64,000 bases of DNA, taken from the NCBI RefSeq assembly GCF_030406085.1, contig NZ_CP129002.1, forward strand, positions 809,584 to 873,583, given 5' to 3'. The stretch is from Bartonella sp. TP (GTDB lineage: Bacteria > Pseudomonadota > Alphaproteobacteria > Rhizobiales > Rhizobiaceae). Positions 35,274 to 44,288 of the stretch are shown here, one piece after another (position 1 is the stretch's first letter; the number at the start of each line of letters is the position of its first letter). The translations under genes and the position numbers were made by a program. The notes beneath the pieces were generated by a model, which saw only the letters and a program-made list of their open reading frames with translations, searched no databases and was not told the DNA's origin.

Positions 35274-35281
35274 TTAACCAT
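35274..35281 (+). promoter_or_regulatory. Second CtrA half-box upstream of ctrA
   Basis: Second exact TTAACCAT, 163 bp before the ctrA ATG and 130 bp after the first copy. A GAATC (a CcrM-type GANTC site) lies between them at 35195-35199. The remaining part of the 35058-35443 gap shows no further clear feature. Confidence 0.45.
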
Positions 35282-35443
35282 TGCGTAGTAAATATCTTTT
35301 CAAGGCAAGCAGATTTTCGTTATTGCCAAGTTAGAATGAGTTATCCGTTTTGGGTGTTTCCGCACCGTGTATAAATATAAAAATTCGGCAAGTTTCTTTG
35401 TCGTAGATAAAGATGCATCTTAAATGATGGAAAGGTTTTGAAA

Positions 35444-36160
35444 ATGCGCGTTTTGTTAATCGAAGATGACAGCAGTTTGGCTCATAGTATTGAACTTATG
35501 TTGAAAACAAAAAGTTTTAATGTGTTTGCCACCGAATATGGTGAAGAAGCTATAGAGATAGCCTCGCTATATGAATATGATATAATTTTGCTTGATCTTA
35601 ATTTGCCTGATATTTCTGGTTATGATGTATTGCGCTCATTGCGCAATAAGAAAATTAGGACTCCTGTGCTGATACTTTCTGGTTTAAATGAAATCTCCGA
35701 CAAAGTGCGCGGTTTTGGCACCGGGGCTGATGACTTTATGACTAAACCATTTCACCGTGAAGAATTGGTTGCTAGAATGCAGGCTATTATTCGTCGTTCA
35801 AAAGGTCATGCTCAATCTAAAATAACAACTGGCGAGCTAGTTGTTAACTTGGATAATAAAACGGTTGAAGTTGCAGGAACGCAAGTACATCTTACAGGTA
35901 AAGAATATCAAATGTTGGAGCTATTAGCCCTGCGCAAAGGTACAACTTTGACTAAAGAAATGTTTCTAAACCATTTATATGGCGGTATGGACGAACCTGA
36001 ATTAAAAATTATAGATGTTTTTATTTGTAAACTTCGCAAAAAGATAGAAAAAGTTTCCAATGGAGTGGCCTACATTGATACCGTTTGGGGAAGGGGATAT
36101 GTAATGCGAGATTTAGATTCTACGAAAGAATTAACCCCAGCTTTAAAATATACAGCTTAG
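35444..36160 (+). CDS. ctrA: Cell-cycle response regulator CtrA
   Basis: OmpR-type regulator, 238 residues. The receiver domain has the acidic pair Asp8/Asp9, phospho-acceptor Asp51 in LLDLNLPD, and Lys in MTKPFH. The winged-helix DNA-binding domain is nearly identical to the Caulobacter one: [39 protein letters not shown] and VWGRGYV. It ends KYTA, whereas Caulobacter CtrA ends in Ala-Ala, a ClpXP signal. The ATG at 35444 is used rather than the upstream TTG at 35438. A strong terminator follows. It likely controls replication and division as part of the CckA-ChpT relay. Confidence 0.97.
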   Translation: MRVLLIEDDSSLAHSIELMLKTKSFNVFATEYGEEAIEIASLYEYDIILLDLNLPDISGYDVLRSLRNKKIRTPVLILSGLNEISDKVRGFGTGADDFMTKPFHREELVARMQAIIRRSKGHAQSKITTGELVVNLDNKTVEVAGTQVHLTGKEYQMLELLALRKGTTLTKEMFLNHLYGGMDEPELKIIDVFICKLRKKIEKVSNGVAYIDTVWGRGYVMRDLDSTKELTPALKYTA

Positions 36161-36184
36161 TAGCAAATTACACTCCAATTATTT

Positions 36185-36217
36185 GGCCAGATCTTCCGAG
36201 ATTTGGCCCTTTTTTTA
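36185..36217 (+). terminator. Intrinsic terminator of ctrA
   Basis: Stem GGCCAGATCT (36185-36194) with AGATTTGGCC (36199-36208), one G-U pair, TCCG loop, then a run of seven Ts (36210-36216). Placed 25 bp after the ctrA stop; it reaches the convergent chpT stop. Confidence 0.85.
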
Positions 36218-36883
36218 CCTATAGGTAGCAATTATAATTAGTTGAGTTTCACTATGTTTTAAAGTTAGCTCTATGTGTGCTTGCTCCGCTAATAGCAAGC
36301 TGTAATAGGTTTGGATGTTATGAGCATTTATTTCGCTAGAGTTAAGCTTGCCAAAAGCCATGGCTGTTAGATATGATGGTATTTGTATGTGTTCAGCTTT
36401 TGCTTCTAGAATAAAAACTTCTGATTGTGGCGAGCGTGTATTATTAAATAGCGTTGCTACTATTTCACCTCCGCGTGGTAGCATTTTGTTGGTTATGCAG
36501 ATTAAGTTTAGTAATAATTTTATAGCAAATTTAGATAAATTTTCTGGTAGCTCGCTCCAGTTAAGATTAGCTTTTTCGTGTTGCATATAATGCAAAGCTA
36601 CTTGTTGTGCTTCGGTTAAATCTATCTGGCTTTCAGCTCCGCCATAAGCGCCAAAGGCTAGTCTGTAAAATTGTAATTTATGGGTAGCCTTAATTGCTGA
36701 TTGTTGTAGCAATTCTACAATATCTGACTGAAATCCATCGTCTTCGCTAAGTTCTATAGCGTTATTAAGCGCACTAATAGGAGAAATAAGATCATGGCAT
36801 AGTTTGCTAGTTAAATAAGCGCTAAGTTCTGTAGCGGTTAGCGTTTCTGTTAGTGGCGGCAAAGGAAGAGTTGTGTTGGTCAT
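36215..36883 (-). CDS. chpT: Histidine phosphotransferase ChpT
   Basis: Relays phosphate from the CckA receiver to CtrA and CpdR. The phospho-His is His30 in KLCHDLISPISALNNAIELSED, the ChpT signature, followed by a degenerate GHKL-like domain without ATP-binding motifs. 222 residues. It is beside ctrA here, whereas in many species it is elsewhere in the genome. It shares a 121-bp divergent region with eipA. Confidence 0.93.
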   Translation of the reverse strand: MTNTTLPLPPLTETLTATELSAYLTSKLCHDLISPISALNNAIELSEDDGFQSDIVELLQQSAIKATHKLQFYRLAFGAYGGAESQIDLTEAQQVALHYMQHEKANLNWSELPENLSKFAIKLLLNLICITNKMLPRGGEIVATLFNNTRSPQSEVFILEAKAEHIQIPSYLTAMAFGKLNSSEINAHNIQTYYSLLLAEQAHIELTLKHSETQLIIIATYR

Positions 36884-36938
36884 AGGATATTTTACTTTTA
36901 AGGTTGAATCAATAATACTTTAGAGTAAAAAAGTAAAA

Positions 36939-36953
36939 TTAAGTTAAATTTAA
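36939..36953. promoter_or_regulatory. Full CtrA-type box between chpT and eipA
   Basis: TTAA-N7-TTAA, the full CtrA consensus without the trailing C, in the divergent region 36884-37004. It could act on either gene. A GAATC at 36906-36910 and a TATAAT at 36965-36970 (plus strand) lie nearby. The region is very AT-rich, so chance occurrence is a real possibility. Confidence 0.45.
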
Positions 36954-37004
36954 AAATTACTTGTTATAATTATAAGGTAGTATCAATTTGCTAAGAGTTT
37001 ATTC

Positions 37005-37604
37005 ATGTTTTCTAGAATTAAATATTTTAATAATTTTATGCGTTTAATAATTTTATTTTTTTGTTGTTTTGCTGGGGTAGCTAACCTTAATGCAATTGCA
37101 AGCGAACCAGCAGCTAGTAATAAAAATTATGGGCTACCAGAGCTTATAGAATCTGGAAATAAGTTTTTTGGCACGACAACAGGTAATTTAGCAAGTGTGT
37201 TTGAAAAAATATTTTCAGCTTATGGCGCACCTAATTCTTACATTTTAGGACAAGAAGCTTCTGGAGCTTTTATAGGTGGATTAACCTATGGTGAAGGCGT
37301 TGTTTATAGTAAAAATAGCTCCACGCGTAAGGCGTTTTGGCAGGGCCCCACGGTAGGTTGGGACTTTGGTGGTCAAGGTTCCCGCTTGATGATTTTAATT
37401 TATAACCTAAATAATATAGATAGTTTATGGCGTCGCTATGCTGGTCTTTCTGGTTCTGCTTATTTTGTGGCTGGGGCAGGATTTAATATTATGCGTAGCG
37501 GAGACATTATTTTAATACCCGTGCGTACAGGTGTAGGAGCGCGTCTTGGTGTAAGCTTTGGTTATTTGAAGCTAACGCCGACTCCCACATGGAATCCGTT
37601 TTAA
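37005..37604 (+). CDS. eipA: Envelope protein EipA (DUF1134)
   Basis: Periplasmic protein that supports cell-envelope integrity and is CtrA-regulated in Brucella. 199 residues with a hydrophobic export signal (about 10-32, ending near NAIASE). The DUF1134 core follows: GAPNSYILGQEASGAFIGGLTYGEG, WQGPTVGWDFGGQGSR, and GVGARLGVSFGYLKLTPTPTWNPF at the end. The CtrA-type box upstream fits the known regulation. Confidence 0.92.
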   Translation: MFSRIKYFNNFMRLIILFFCCFAGVANLNAIASEPAASNKNYGLPELIESGNKFFGTTTGNLASVFEKIFSAYGAPNSYILGQEASGAFIGGLTYGEGVVYSKNSSTRKAFWQGPTVGWDFGGQGSRLMILIYNLNNIDSLWRRYAGLSGSAYFVAGAGFNIMRSGDIILIPVRTGVGARLGVSFGYLKLTPTPTWNPF

Positions 37605-37646
37605 AGGTATTTATTATTAAAACTTCTAGCAAGGCATGAGGGCTTT

Positions 37647-38411
37647 ATGGTTATACAAGCAGCTTTATTTTTCATATTAGGCATTGCAGTTATTACCTTT
37701 GTGCTAATATTGCTAGCGCCTTTTGTTTGGCGGCGTATGATGTTTTTTGCGCGAAAAATATGGCGGGCCAGACTGCCTGCTTCTATACGAGAAGTAGAAG
37801 CCGATAAAAATTTTCTTCGTGCTCAACATGCGGTACAAATGGCCCGGCAAGAAGAGCGATATAAATTGCTCCAGCGTATTAACGACGAGCAACAGCGGCA
37901 ACTAGATCGCAATCAACAACAATTACAGCGCCTTAATGAAATAGAAGGGCAAACTGACTCTATGCATAAGCAGGTCTTAGGCTATAAAGATATGCTGCAG
38001 ACAGAGCAAGAAAAAGTAGATAATGTGTTGATAGCGCATGGTCAAAGTTCTAAAGAGGTACGGGACCTGTTTTTTAGAGAAAAGCTTACCCGATTAGATG
38101 TTGCTAGCTATGAGGCAAATTTACACGAATTGCATAAAAAAATTGATGATTTGCATAAAAATTATGCCTCTTTGTATGAAACTAAGTCAACTGAACCATT
38201 TGAGGCGACAAAAGAGCAAGAGGAAAATTTTGAAAATGCTACGGTCTTACGTGATGAATTAAAAAATTTAGTGGCTACTATAATTTCAAATATAGTACAA
38301 AAAGATGAAGAAATAGACAGGTTGATTAAAATAACTGGCAAGAACAAAAAGCAGGGCAGCTTGGCGGATTACATACATAAAAAACTCACAATTAAACAAA
38401 GGCAAGAATAA
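37647..38411 (+). CDS. Membrane-anchored coiled-coil protein of alphaproteobacterial type
   Basis: 254 residues. One N-terminal transmembrane helix (about 5-27) followed by FVWRRMMFFARKIWRARLPASIREVEADKNFLRAQHA, then a long charged coiled coil to the end. The N-terminal pattern resembles a conserved alphaproteobacterial inner-membrane protein of unknown role. It follows eipA by 42 bp on the same strand and is probably co-transcribed. A structural or envelope role is inferred from shape only. Confidence 0.75.
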   Translation: MVIQAALFFILGIAVITFVLILLAPFVWRRMMFFARKIWRARLPASIREVEADKNFLRAQHAVQMARQEERYKLLQRINDEQQRQLDRNQQQLQRLNEIEGQTDSMHKQVLGYKDMLQTEQEKVDNVLIAHGQSSKEVRDLFFREKLTRLDVASYEANLHELHKKIDDLHKNYASLYETKSTEPFEATKEQEENFENATVLRDELKNLVATIISNIVQKDEEIDRLIKITGKNKKQGSLADYIHKKLTIKQRQE

Positions 38412-38508
38412 TCTTATATTTATTTTCTTAGGAAAATTTGTTAAATAGTTATGTGAGCTATAATAAGTTAGCTTACACATTCTATCTAGTAATATATAAG
38501 GAAGCCTT

Positions 38509-39822
38509 ATGTTTGAGAAATTATTTAATCTTAAACACCATAATACCAGTATAAAAAATGAATTTATAGCTGGTTTAACTACTTTTCTTACTATGTCATA
38601 TATTTTGGCTGTTAATCCGACCATTTTATCCACTACAGGTATGGATAAAGGTGCTGTTTTTGTTGCAACTTGCCTAACGTGCGTTTTAGCTACTGCTATT
38701 ATGGGGTTTATGGCTAATTGGCCAGTGGCTTTAGCTCCGGGTATGGGGCTTAATGCATTTTTCGCTTACAATGTAGTAGCCAATATGGGCTATAGTTGGC
38801 AGCAAGCATTAGGCATTGTTTTTATTTCGGGAGTAGTTTTTGTTCTATTGAGTATTACAGGGGCAAGAAAATGGATTATTGAGGGTATCCCTTCTTCACT
38901 TTGTGCTGCCATCGCCGCTGGTATAGGGTTTTTCTTGGCTTTGATTGCTCTCGTAAGTGCTGGGATTATTGTAAAAAATCCTGCTACAATAGTTGGACTA
39001 GGTGACGTTACTAAAGCGCCGCAATTGTTGGCTTTGTTGGGGTTAGTTATAATTGTTACTTTGCATTATTTTAAAATACGTGGTGCTATATTACTTGGCG
39101 TGTTATTTATAACTTTTTTGTCATATTTTGTAGATCCGCAGCCATTTCATGCATTGTTGCATAGCGGCCCCATATCCATGCCTCCATCACTCAAACCTAC
39201 TTTGTTAAAATTGGATTTATTGAGTGTTTTACATTCCGGCCTATGGAGTATTTTGCTTGTGGTGGTATTGATGGAAATGTTAAATGCAACAGGGACGTTA
39301 GTTGGATTAGGTAAGCAGATAGGTATTTTAAAAACGGATATAGTAGAAGATTCAGGGTTAGGGAAAGCAGTTTTAGCGGATAGTTTTGCGATATTGGTCG
39401 GATCGTTACTTGGTACAAGCAGTACAACTGTTTTTGTAGAAAGTGCAGCAGGGGTTGAAGCTGGCGGACGTACAGGGCTTACGGCTGTAGCCGTGGCTAT
39501 TTGCTTTATATTTGCTCTTTTCTTTTGGCCTTTAATTTCGGTTATTCCCCCCTATGCTACAGCTCCAGCTTTATTATTTGTTGCCTGTTTGATGATAAAG
39601 CAATTTAATTTTATTAATTGGGATGATGTTACAGATTCAGTGCCAGCAGCCTTGACTGCTTTGATAATGCCACTTAGCTACTCTATAGCTATAGGCATTG
39701 CTTGTGGGTTTATCGCCTATGCAGTGATGAAAACTTTTACAGGAAAATGGCGACAAGTCCATATTGCTACATGGGTTATTGCTATTTTATTTTCTTTGCG
39801 ATTTGTATACATGCATCATTAG
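38509..39822 (+). CDS. NCS2/AzgA-type purine permease (GhxP/GhxQ-like)
   Basis: H+ symporter for hypoxanthine, guanine or adenine. 437 residues, 12-14 helices. The N-terminal EFIAGLTTFLTMSYILAVNP, the LAPGMGLNAFFAY helix and SLLGTSSTTVFVESAAGVEAGGRTGLTAV are family marks. Together with apt it suggests uptake and salvage of purine bases. Substrate among purines not resolved. Confidence 0.9.
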   Translation: MFEKLFNLKHHNTSIKNEFIAGLTTFLTMSYILAVNPTILSTTGMDKGAVFVATCLTCVLATAIMGFMANWPVALAPGMGLNAFFAYNVVANMGYSWQQALGIVFISGVVFVLLSITGARKWIIEGIPSSLCAAIAAGIGFFLALIALVSAGIIVKNPATIVGLGDVTKAPQLLALLGLVIIVTLHYFKIRGAILLGVLFITFLSYFVDPQPFHALLHSGPISMPPSLKPTLLKLDLLSVLHSGLWSILLVVVLMEMLNATGTLVGLGKQIGILKTDIVEDSGLGKAVLADSFAILVGSLLGTSSTTVFVESAAGVEAGGRTGLTAVAVAICFIFALFFWPLISVIPPYATAPALLFVACLMIKQFNFINWDDVTDSVPAALTALIMPLSYSIAIGIACGFIAYAVMKTFTGKWRQVHIATWVIAILFSLRFVYMHH

Positions 39823-39850
39823 TATTGTCAATGTTGGAGCAAAACTCAGT

Positions 39851-40765
39851 TTATGGAAAGCGAACACTAGGCGGCATAGAAGATAGAATAGCCTCTACAT
39901 TGCCGCCAGTTTTTAGGCCAAAAATAGTTCCTCTATCATAAAGTAAATTAAATTCTACGTAACGTCCGCGTTGTATCAGTTGCTGTTCTCTTTCCTCTGG
40001 CGTCCAGATTTTAGTAAAATTACGCCTCACAATAAGCGGGTAGATATCTGCAAAAGTTGTGCCAACTGCTTGAGTAAAAGCAAAATCTGCCTCCCAGCCA
40101 TGTTCAGTTGTATCTGATTGTAGATAATCATAAAAAATACCGCCAACGCCTCGTGCTTCTTTTCGATGCTTTAAATAGAAATATTCGTCACACCATTTTT
40201 TCATATGTTCATAATCTGCTACGGCTTTATGCTCGTTGCAGGTTTTTTTAAAAGCTTCATGAAAAGCTATGGTATCTACATCTGTTTCGAGGCGGCGCTG
40301 GGCTAACATGGGCGTTAAATCAGCGCCTCCTCCGAACCATTGCTTAGAGGTAATGATCATACGGGTATTCATATGCGCTGTTGGGATGTGGGGGCTATAA
40401 GGATGCGCGATTATAGAAATTCCGCTGGCCCAATAATGAGGATCGATGTCCGCTCCTGGGATTTGGTCGCGAAATTCAGGTGAAAATTCGCCATACACGG
40501 TAGATATATGTACGCCAACTTTTTCAAAAACATTGCCGCGCATTATAGACATTATACCACCGCCTTGTCCTTCGGCTTTTTGCCAGGGTTTTTGCTCAAA
40601 AACAGGAGATGGGTTAGAATTGTTTTGTATTTCGCTAAATTCCTGCTCTAGCCCTTCATAAGACTGACAAATGTTATTGCGTAGCGTTTCAAACCATAAG
40701 GCAGCGTGCTTTTTTTTATTTTCGATATTATTTGGCAAGTTGTACGATTTTTTATAATCTGGCAT
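39851..40765 (-). CDS. hemF: Coproporphyrinogen III oxidase, oxygen-dependent
   Basis: Haem synthesis enzyme converting coproporphyrinogen III to protoporphyrinogen IX with O2, so aerobic growth is expected. Signature segments: [64 protein letters not shown] (reading QRGRYVEF). 304 residues, normal. Convergent with the permease gene, 28-bp gap. Followed upstream by trmL on the same strand. Confidence 0.96.
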   Translation of the reverse strand: MPDYKKSYNLPNNIENKKKHAALWFETLRNNICQSYEGLEQEFSEIQNNSNPSPVFEQKPWQKAEGQGGGIMSIMRGNVFEKVGVHISTVYGEFSPEFRDQIPGADIDPHYWASGISIIAHPYSPHIPTAHMNTRMIITSKQWFGGGADLTPMLAQRRLETDVDTIAFHEAFKKTCNEHKAVADYEHMKKWCDEYFYLKHRKEARGVGGIFYDYLQSDTTEHGWEADFAFTQAVGTTFADIYPLIVRRNFTKIWTPEEREQQLIQRGRYVEFNLLYDRGTIFGLKTGGNVEAILSSMPPSVRFP

Positions 40766-40792
40766 TTTTCTAGCTTTGCTATAGCATTAACG

Positions 40793-41239
40793 TTATGGTT
40801 TGCAGGCTTGGCTAGCAGCCATGGCTACGCTTAAAGCTAGATTAAGAGATCTAGCAGATTTTTGCATCGGTATATGCAGCTTTTCATCACAGAGCTTATG
40901 GATATAATCTGGCGCGCCAGCAGATTCGCGACCAAAAAGAAGTATATCTGCAGGACTATAATCTATTTCATAGTAAGAGCGGGTGGCTTTTGTAGTAAAT
41001 AATAATATGCGCTTTTGTTTAGTTTTTGCATAATCGTAGAAATGTTCCCAACTTAGATGCTTATGTAACTGAGCTAACTCTAGGTAATCCATGCCAGCTC
41101 GGCGAAGATTTTTATTTGAGATGTCAAATCCAGCAGGCTCTATTATATGTATATCTATCTGTAAACAGGCGCCAAGCCTTAATATCGCACCAGTGTTGCC
41201 TGGTATATCTGGTTGAAACAGTGCAATAGAAACTTTCAT
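40793..41239 (-). CDS. trmL: tRNA (cytidine(34)-2'-O)-methyltransferase TrmL
   Basis: SPOUT-fold methyltransferase acting on the wobble base of tRNA-Leu. IALFQPDIPGNTGAILRLGA, LLFGRESAGAPDYIH and MQKSARSLNLALSVAMAASQA form the trefoil knot. 148 residues. Upstream of hemF by 27 bp, possibly one transcript. Confidence 0.93.
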   Translation of the reverse strand: MKVSIALFQPDIPGNTGAILRLGACLQIDIHIIEPAGFDISNKNLRRAGMDYLELAQLHKHLSWEHFYDYAKTKQKRILLFTTKATRSYYEIDYSPADILLFGRESAGAPDYIHKLCDEKLHIPMQKSARSLNLALSVAMAASQACKP

Positions 41240-41346
41240 GGTTTTTATAATACTCTTTACTTGGCCTCATTGTAAAGTCTTATTGCACCTATTCGCATTT
41301 TAATAGCTGCTAGAATAAAATAGCATAAATACCCCCTGGTTTCTTT

Positions 41347-41420
41347 CCTTAATTTGTGGTATAAATTAGGAATGCTTTAATCTTATGTGCTTAGTAACTC
41401 TGTTTTCCCACCACAGGGAA
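41347..41420. other. Two inverted repeats in the gap before the ABC exporter
   Basis: CTTAATTT...AAATTAGG (about 41348-41372, imperfect, 7-nt loop) and TTCCC (41405-41409) with GGGAA (41416-41420), 6-nt loop. Neither has a U-run. They may be operator sites or part of a leader. The rest of this 279-bp gap shows nothing clear. Confidence 0.3.
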
Positions 41421-41518
41421 TAGTTGTTATACAATTTGGCGCTTAAATATTTTTTACAATTTAGTTGTTTTGGTATAGTCGAGCTTTAGGCTTGTTATAC
41501 TTTCTAAGAGGTATTCAC

Positions 41519-43357
41519 ATGTTTTCATGGTTTGAACAGCGGATAGATCCGTTTCCGCAAAATCCGGTTGAAAAACCTAAAGATAGTTTAGTTAACTTCT
41601 GCCTGCACTATACCAAAGGCATGTGGAAGTGGCTGGTGCTTATGTCAATTTGCACGGCGTTTATAGCGGTTGCAGAGGTGTCGCTATTTGGCTTTCTTGG
41701 TCATATAGTGGATTGGGTATCTACTAGCTCGCCAGAAAATTTCTTTTCTACGCATATATATCAGTTGCTATTAATCGGGCTGCTAATTTTGATTATTTTG
41801 CCAGCAATTGTTGCTATACAAAATATGATAATTCATCAAACTTTGATGGGGAATTATCCTATGCGTATAAGATGGTCTATCCATCGTTATTTGCTTAGTC
41901 AATCGTTGTCGTATTTCCAGAATGAATCTTCTGGTCGTATTTGCGCTAAGATCATGCAAACATCTTTGGCAGTGCGTGAAACTGTAATGAAACTTTTTGA
42001 TGTATTAAACTATGTTATAGTATATTTCAGCGGTACGCTAATTTTGGCAGCAGCAGCAGATTTACGTTTAATGCTACCTTTTGCTGGTTGGTTGCTAGCC
42101 TATATAAGTCTGTTGTGTTACTTCATACCTCGTTTGCGAGTTGCTTCGGAAAAACAGGCTGATGCTAGTGCTATGATGGCTGGCCGTATAGTAGATGCTT
42201 ATACTAATATATCTATTGTCAAATTGTTTTCGCATAACGCACGCGAAGAAGCTTATGCAAAAGCTGGTATGTCCCAATATAGTAACGGTGTGAATAACCA
42301 GATGAGATTGATTTCTCAATTTTCTATTGGCATTTATTTCCTAAATTGCTTATTGCTCTTTTTTGTGGGAGCGGTTGGTTTATTATTATGGCAAAAGCAT
42401 ATTGTACTAGTTGGTGCCGTAGCTTCAGCAACAGGGCTTGCCTTGCGTTTAAATGGTATGTCTCAATGGTTGATGTGGGAAATGTCTGCATTATTTGAAA
42501 ATCTTGGTATAGTCGAAGATGGTATGAGAACTATTGCTAGGGATCGTCTTATTGAAGATAAGCCTGGAGCTGCAACACTAAAAGTTACTAAGGGTGACAT
42601 AGAGTTTAAATCGGTAAATTTTAACTATACCGAAAATCGCACTTTGTTTAAAAACTTCAATCTAAAGATTGAAGCAGGGCAAAGAGTTGGTATAGTTGGC
42701 CGATCTGGCTCTGGTAAATCCACCTTGGTAAATTTATTGCTACGTTTCTATAATGCAGAAAATGGTGGTATTTTTATTGATGGCCAAAATATAGCAGATG
42801 TGACGCAAGAAAGCTTGCGAGCTAATATAGCAATGGTTTCACAAGACACGTCTTTGCTACATAGAAGTCTACGCGAAAATATAATGTATGGCAAGCCAAC
42901 GGCGAATGAATTAGAAATGTTGCAAGCGGCAAAAGATGCTGACGCTCTTGATTTCATACAGAGCCTGGAAGATCATAAAGGTAATAATGGTTTTGATGCT
43001 TTGGTTGGCGAAAGAGGAGCAAAGCTTTCTGGCGGACAAAGACAAAGAATAGCTATTTCGCGTCTGATCCTAAAAGATGCGCCGATTCTAGTTTTAGACG
43101 AAGCAACTTCTGCTCTTGACTCGCATGCGGAAGCTGAGATACAGCAAAATCTTGACCGTTTAATGCAAGGCAAAACCGTTTTGGCAATAGCCCACCGATT
43201 ATCTACCATAGCTCAAATGGATCGATTAATCGTTATGGATGCAGGTGAAATTGTAGAAGATGGCACGCATGAGCAGTTGTTAGCGAAAGACGGACTATAT
43301 GCGCAATTGTGGCATAGACAAGTTGGTGGCCATCTAATTTTAGATAAGGTTGCATAG
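41519..43357 (+). CDS. ABC exporter, fused TMD-NBD (MsbA-like)
   Basis: 612 residues: a six-helix membrane domain (about 30-340) and a nucleotide-binding domain with Walker A GRSGSGKS at 394-401, signature LSGGQRQR from 503, and ILVLDEATSALD. The N-terminus MFSWFEQRIDPFP marks an alphaproteobacterial exporter subgroup of unknown cargo. The start is set at the ATG at 41519, behind AAGAGG. The frame runs upstream to 41465, but that part lacks a ribosome site and a family match. Next to it is the 279-bp gap 41240-41518. Confidence 0.9.
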   Translation: MFSWFEQRIDPFPQNPVEKPKDSLVNFCLHYTKGMWKWLVLMSICTAFIAVAEVSLFGFLGHIVDWVSTSSPENFFSTHIYQLLLIGLLILIILPAIVAIQNMIIHQTLMGNYPMRIRWSIHRYLLSQSLSYFQNESSGRICAKIMQTSLAVRETVMKLFDVLNYVIVYFSGTLILAAAADLRLMLPFAGWLLAYISLLCYFIPRLRVASEKQADASAMMAGRIVDAYTNISIVKLFSHNAREEAYAKAGMSQYSNGVNNQMRLISQFSIGIYFLNCLLLFFVGAVGLLLWQKHIVLVGAVASATGLALRLNGMSQWLMWEMSALFENLGIVEDGMRTIARDRLIEDKPGAATLKVTKGDIEFKSVNFNYTENRTLFKNFNLKIEAGQRVGIVGRSGSGKSTLVNLLLRFYNAENGGIFIDGQNIADVTQESLRANIAMVSQDTSLLHRSLRENIMYGKPTANELEMLQAAKDADALDFIQSLEDHKGNNGFDALVGERGAKLSGGQRQRIAISRLILKDAPILVLDEATSALDSHAEAEIQQNLDRLMQGKTVLAIAHRLSTIAQMDRLIVMDAGEIVEDGTHEQLLAKDGLYAQLWHRQVGGHLILDKVA

Positions 43358-43359
43358 CT

Positions 43360-43449
43360 TGGCGGAGAGAGAGGGATTTGAACCCCCGATAGAGTTGCCC
43401 CTATGCCGCATTTCGAGTGCGGTGCTTTCAACCACTCAGCCATCTCTCC
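43360..43449 (-). tRNA. tRNA-Ser (CGA)
   Basis: 90 nt, type II with a long variable arm and encoded CCA. Acceptor GGAGAGA/TCTCTCC with discriminator G, anticodon stem CCGCA/TGCGG with loop CTCGAAA, so anticodon CGA reads UCG. Lies 3 bp after the ABC exporter stop, on the opposite strand. Confidence 0.96.
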
Positions 43450-43484
43450 GTAACCAACGCTACTAACTAAATATTATATGCTTA

Positions 43485-43520
43485 AAAAGTCAAGTGTTTT
43501 ATAAAAAATGCTTGACTTTT
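43485..43520. promoter_or_regulatory. 10-bp inverted repeat in divergent tRNA-Ser/rplU region
   Basis: AAAAGTCAAG (43485-43494) and CTTGACTTTT (43511-43520) are perfect complements with a 16-bp spacer. Each arm contains a TTGACT that can act as a -35 element, one on each strand. The right arm has a good -10 partner for rplU; the left arm has no convincing -10 at the usual distance toward the tRNA. Confidence 0.5.
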
Positions 43521-43541
43521 ACCTATGATAGGCTTTATAAA
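43512..43541 (+). promoter_or_regulatory. rplU-rpmA promoter
   Basis: -35 TTGACT (43512-43517), 18-bp spacer, -10 TATAAA (43536-43541). A leader of about 105 nt then precedes the rplU ATG. Confidence 0.6.
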
Positions 43542-43653
43542 TCTAAGAATTAAGTGGCGAGGCCTATGAGCTTTGCTTAATTATTGAGGCTGATAAAAAG
43601 TCAGGCGTTCCAGCATTTTTGTTGGAGGTGGACCTGAAGGAACGGTGGAGAAG

Positions 43654-43974
43654 ATGTTCGCAGTCATTAAAACAGGCGGTAAGCAATATAAAGTTGCTGC
43701 AAATGATTTAATAAAAGTTGAAAAATTAGATGGCCAACTAGATGATGTAATAGAGTTTTCTGAGGTGTTATTGGTATCATCTGATGGGAATGTTACTTTT
43801 GGCGCTCCTTTTGTTAAGGGTGCCTCGGTTAAAGCTAAGATCGTCGAGCAAGCAAGGGCTCGTAAGGTTATTGCTTTTAAAAAGCGCCGTCGTCAAAATT
43901 CTAAAAGAACTCGCGGACATCGCCAATCGCTTACATTTGTTCGTATTGCAGATATTACTTTACCTAAAGCATAA
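43654..43974 (+). CDS. rplU: 50S ribosomal protein L21 (bL21)
   Basis: 106 residues starting [14 protein letters not shown], with the conserved [16 protein letters not shown] and FVRI tail segments. The ATG at 43654 is chosen; the frame could extend to a GTG at 43645, but GGTGGAG (43644-43650) is the ribosome binding site for the ATG. Followed 19 bp later by rpmA. Confidence 0.97.
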   Translation: MFAVIKTGGKQYKVAANDLIKVEKLDGQLDDVIEFSEVLLVSSDGNVTFGAPFVKGASVKAKIVEQARARKVIAFKKRRRQNSKRTRGHRQSLTFVRIADITLPKA

Positions 43975-43993
43975 TTTAGAAGGAAATTAAGAT

Positions 43994-44242
43994 ATGGCAA
44001 CGAAAAAAGCTGGTGGTTCGTCACGTAACGGGCGCGATTCCGAGTCGAAGCGACTTGGGGTAAAGAAATTTGGTGGTGAAAAGGTAATTCCAGGCAATAT
44101 AATTATACGGCAACGGGGTACTAAATGGCACGCGGGCCAAAATGTAGGTATGGGGAAAGATCATACATTATTTGCTTTAAAAGAGGGTGCCGTGCTATTT
44201 ACAGTAAAAGCCAATAAACGGGCTTTTGTTTCGGTATTATAG
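43994..44242 (+). CDS. rpmA: 50S ribosomal protein L27 (bL27)
   Basis: 82 residues. N-terminal [24 protein letters not shown] and [21 protein letters not shown] are typical of bL27. It begins directly with MATKKAGG, so no cleaved N-terminal prosequence as in some Firmicutes. The pair rplU-rpmA is complete, though obgE is not next; ychF lies convergent instead. Confidence 0.98.
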   Translation: MATKKAGGSSRNGRDSESKRLGVKKFGGEKVIPGNIIIRQRGTKWHAGQNVGMGKDHTLFALKEGAVLFTVKANKRAFVSVL

Positions 44243-44288
44243 CTATTCTACTTTAGCTGCATGCAGCTGGAGAGCGCGATGTTAAGGT

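Noticed and set aside
43213-43443. 76-codon ORF on the minus strand across tRNA-Ser
   Set aside because: It runs through the tRNA and the 3' end of the ABC exporter; no gene-like features.
44256-44269. Palindrome AGCTGCATGCAGCT between rpmA and ychF
   Set aside because: No loop and no T-run, so not a standard terminator; a chance palindrome is likely.
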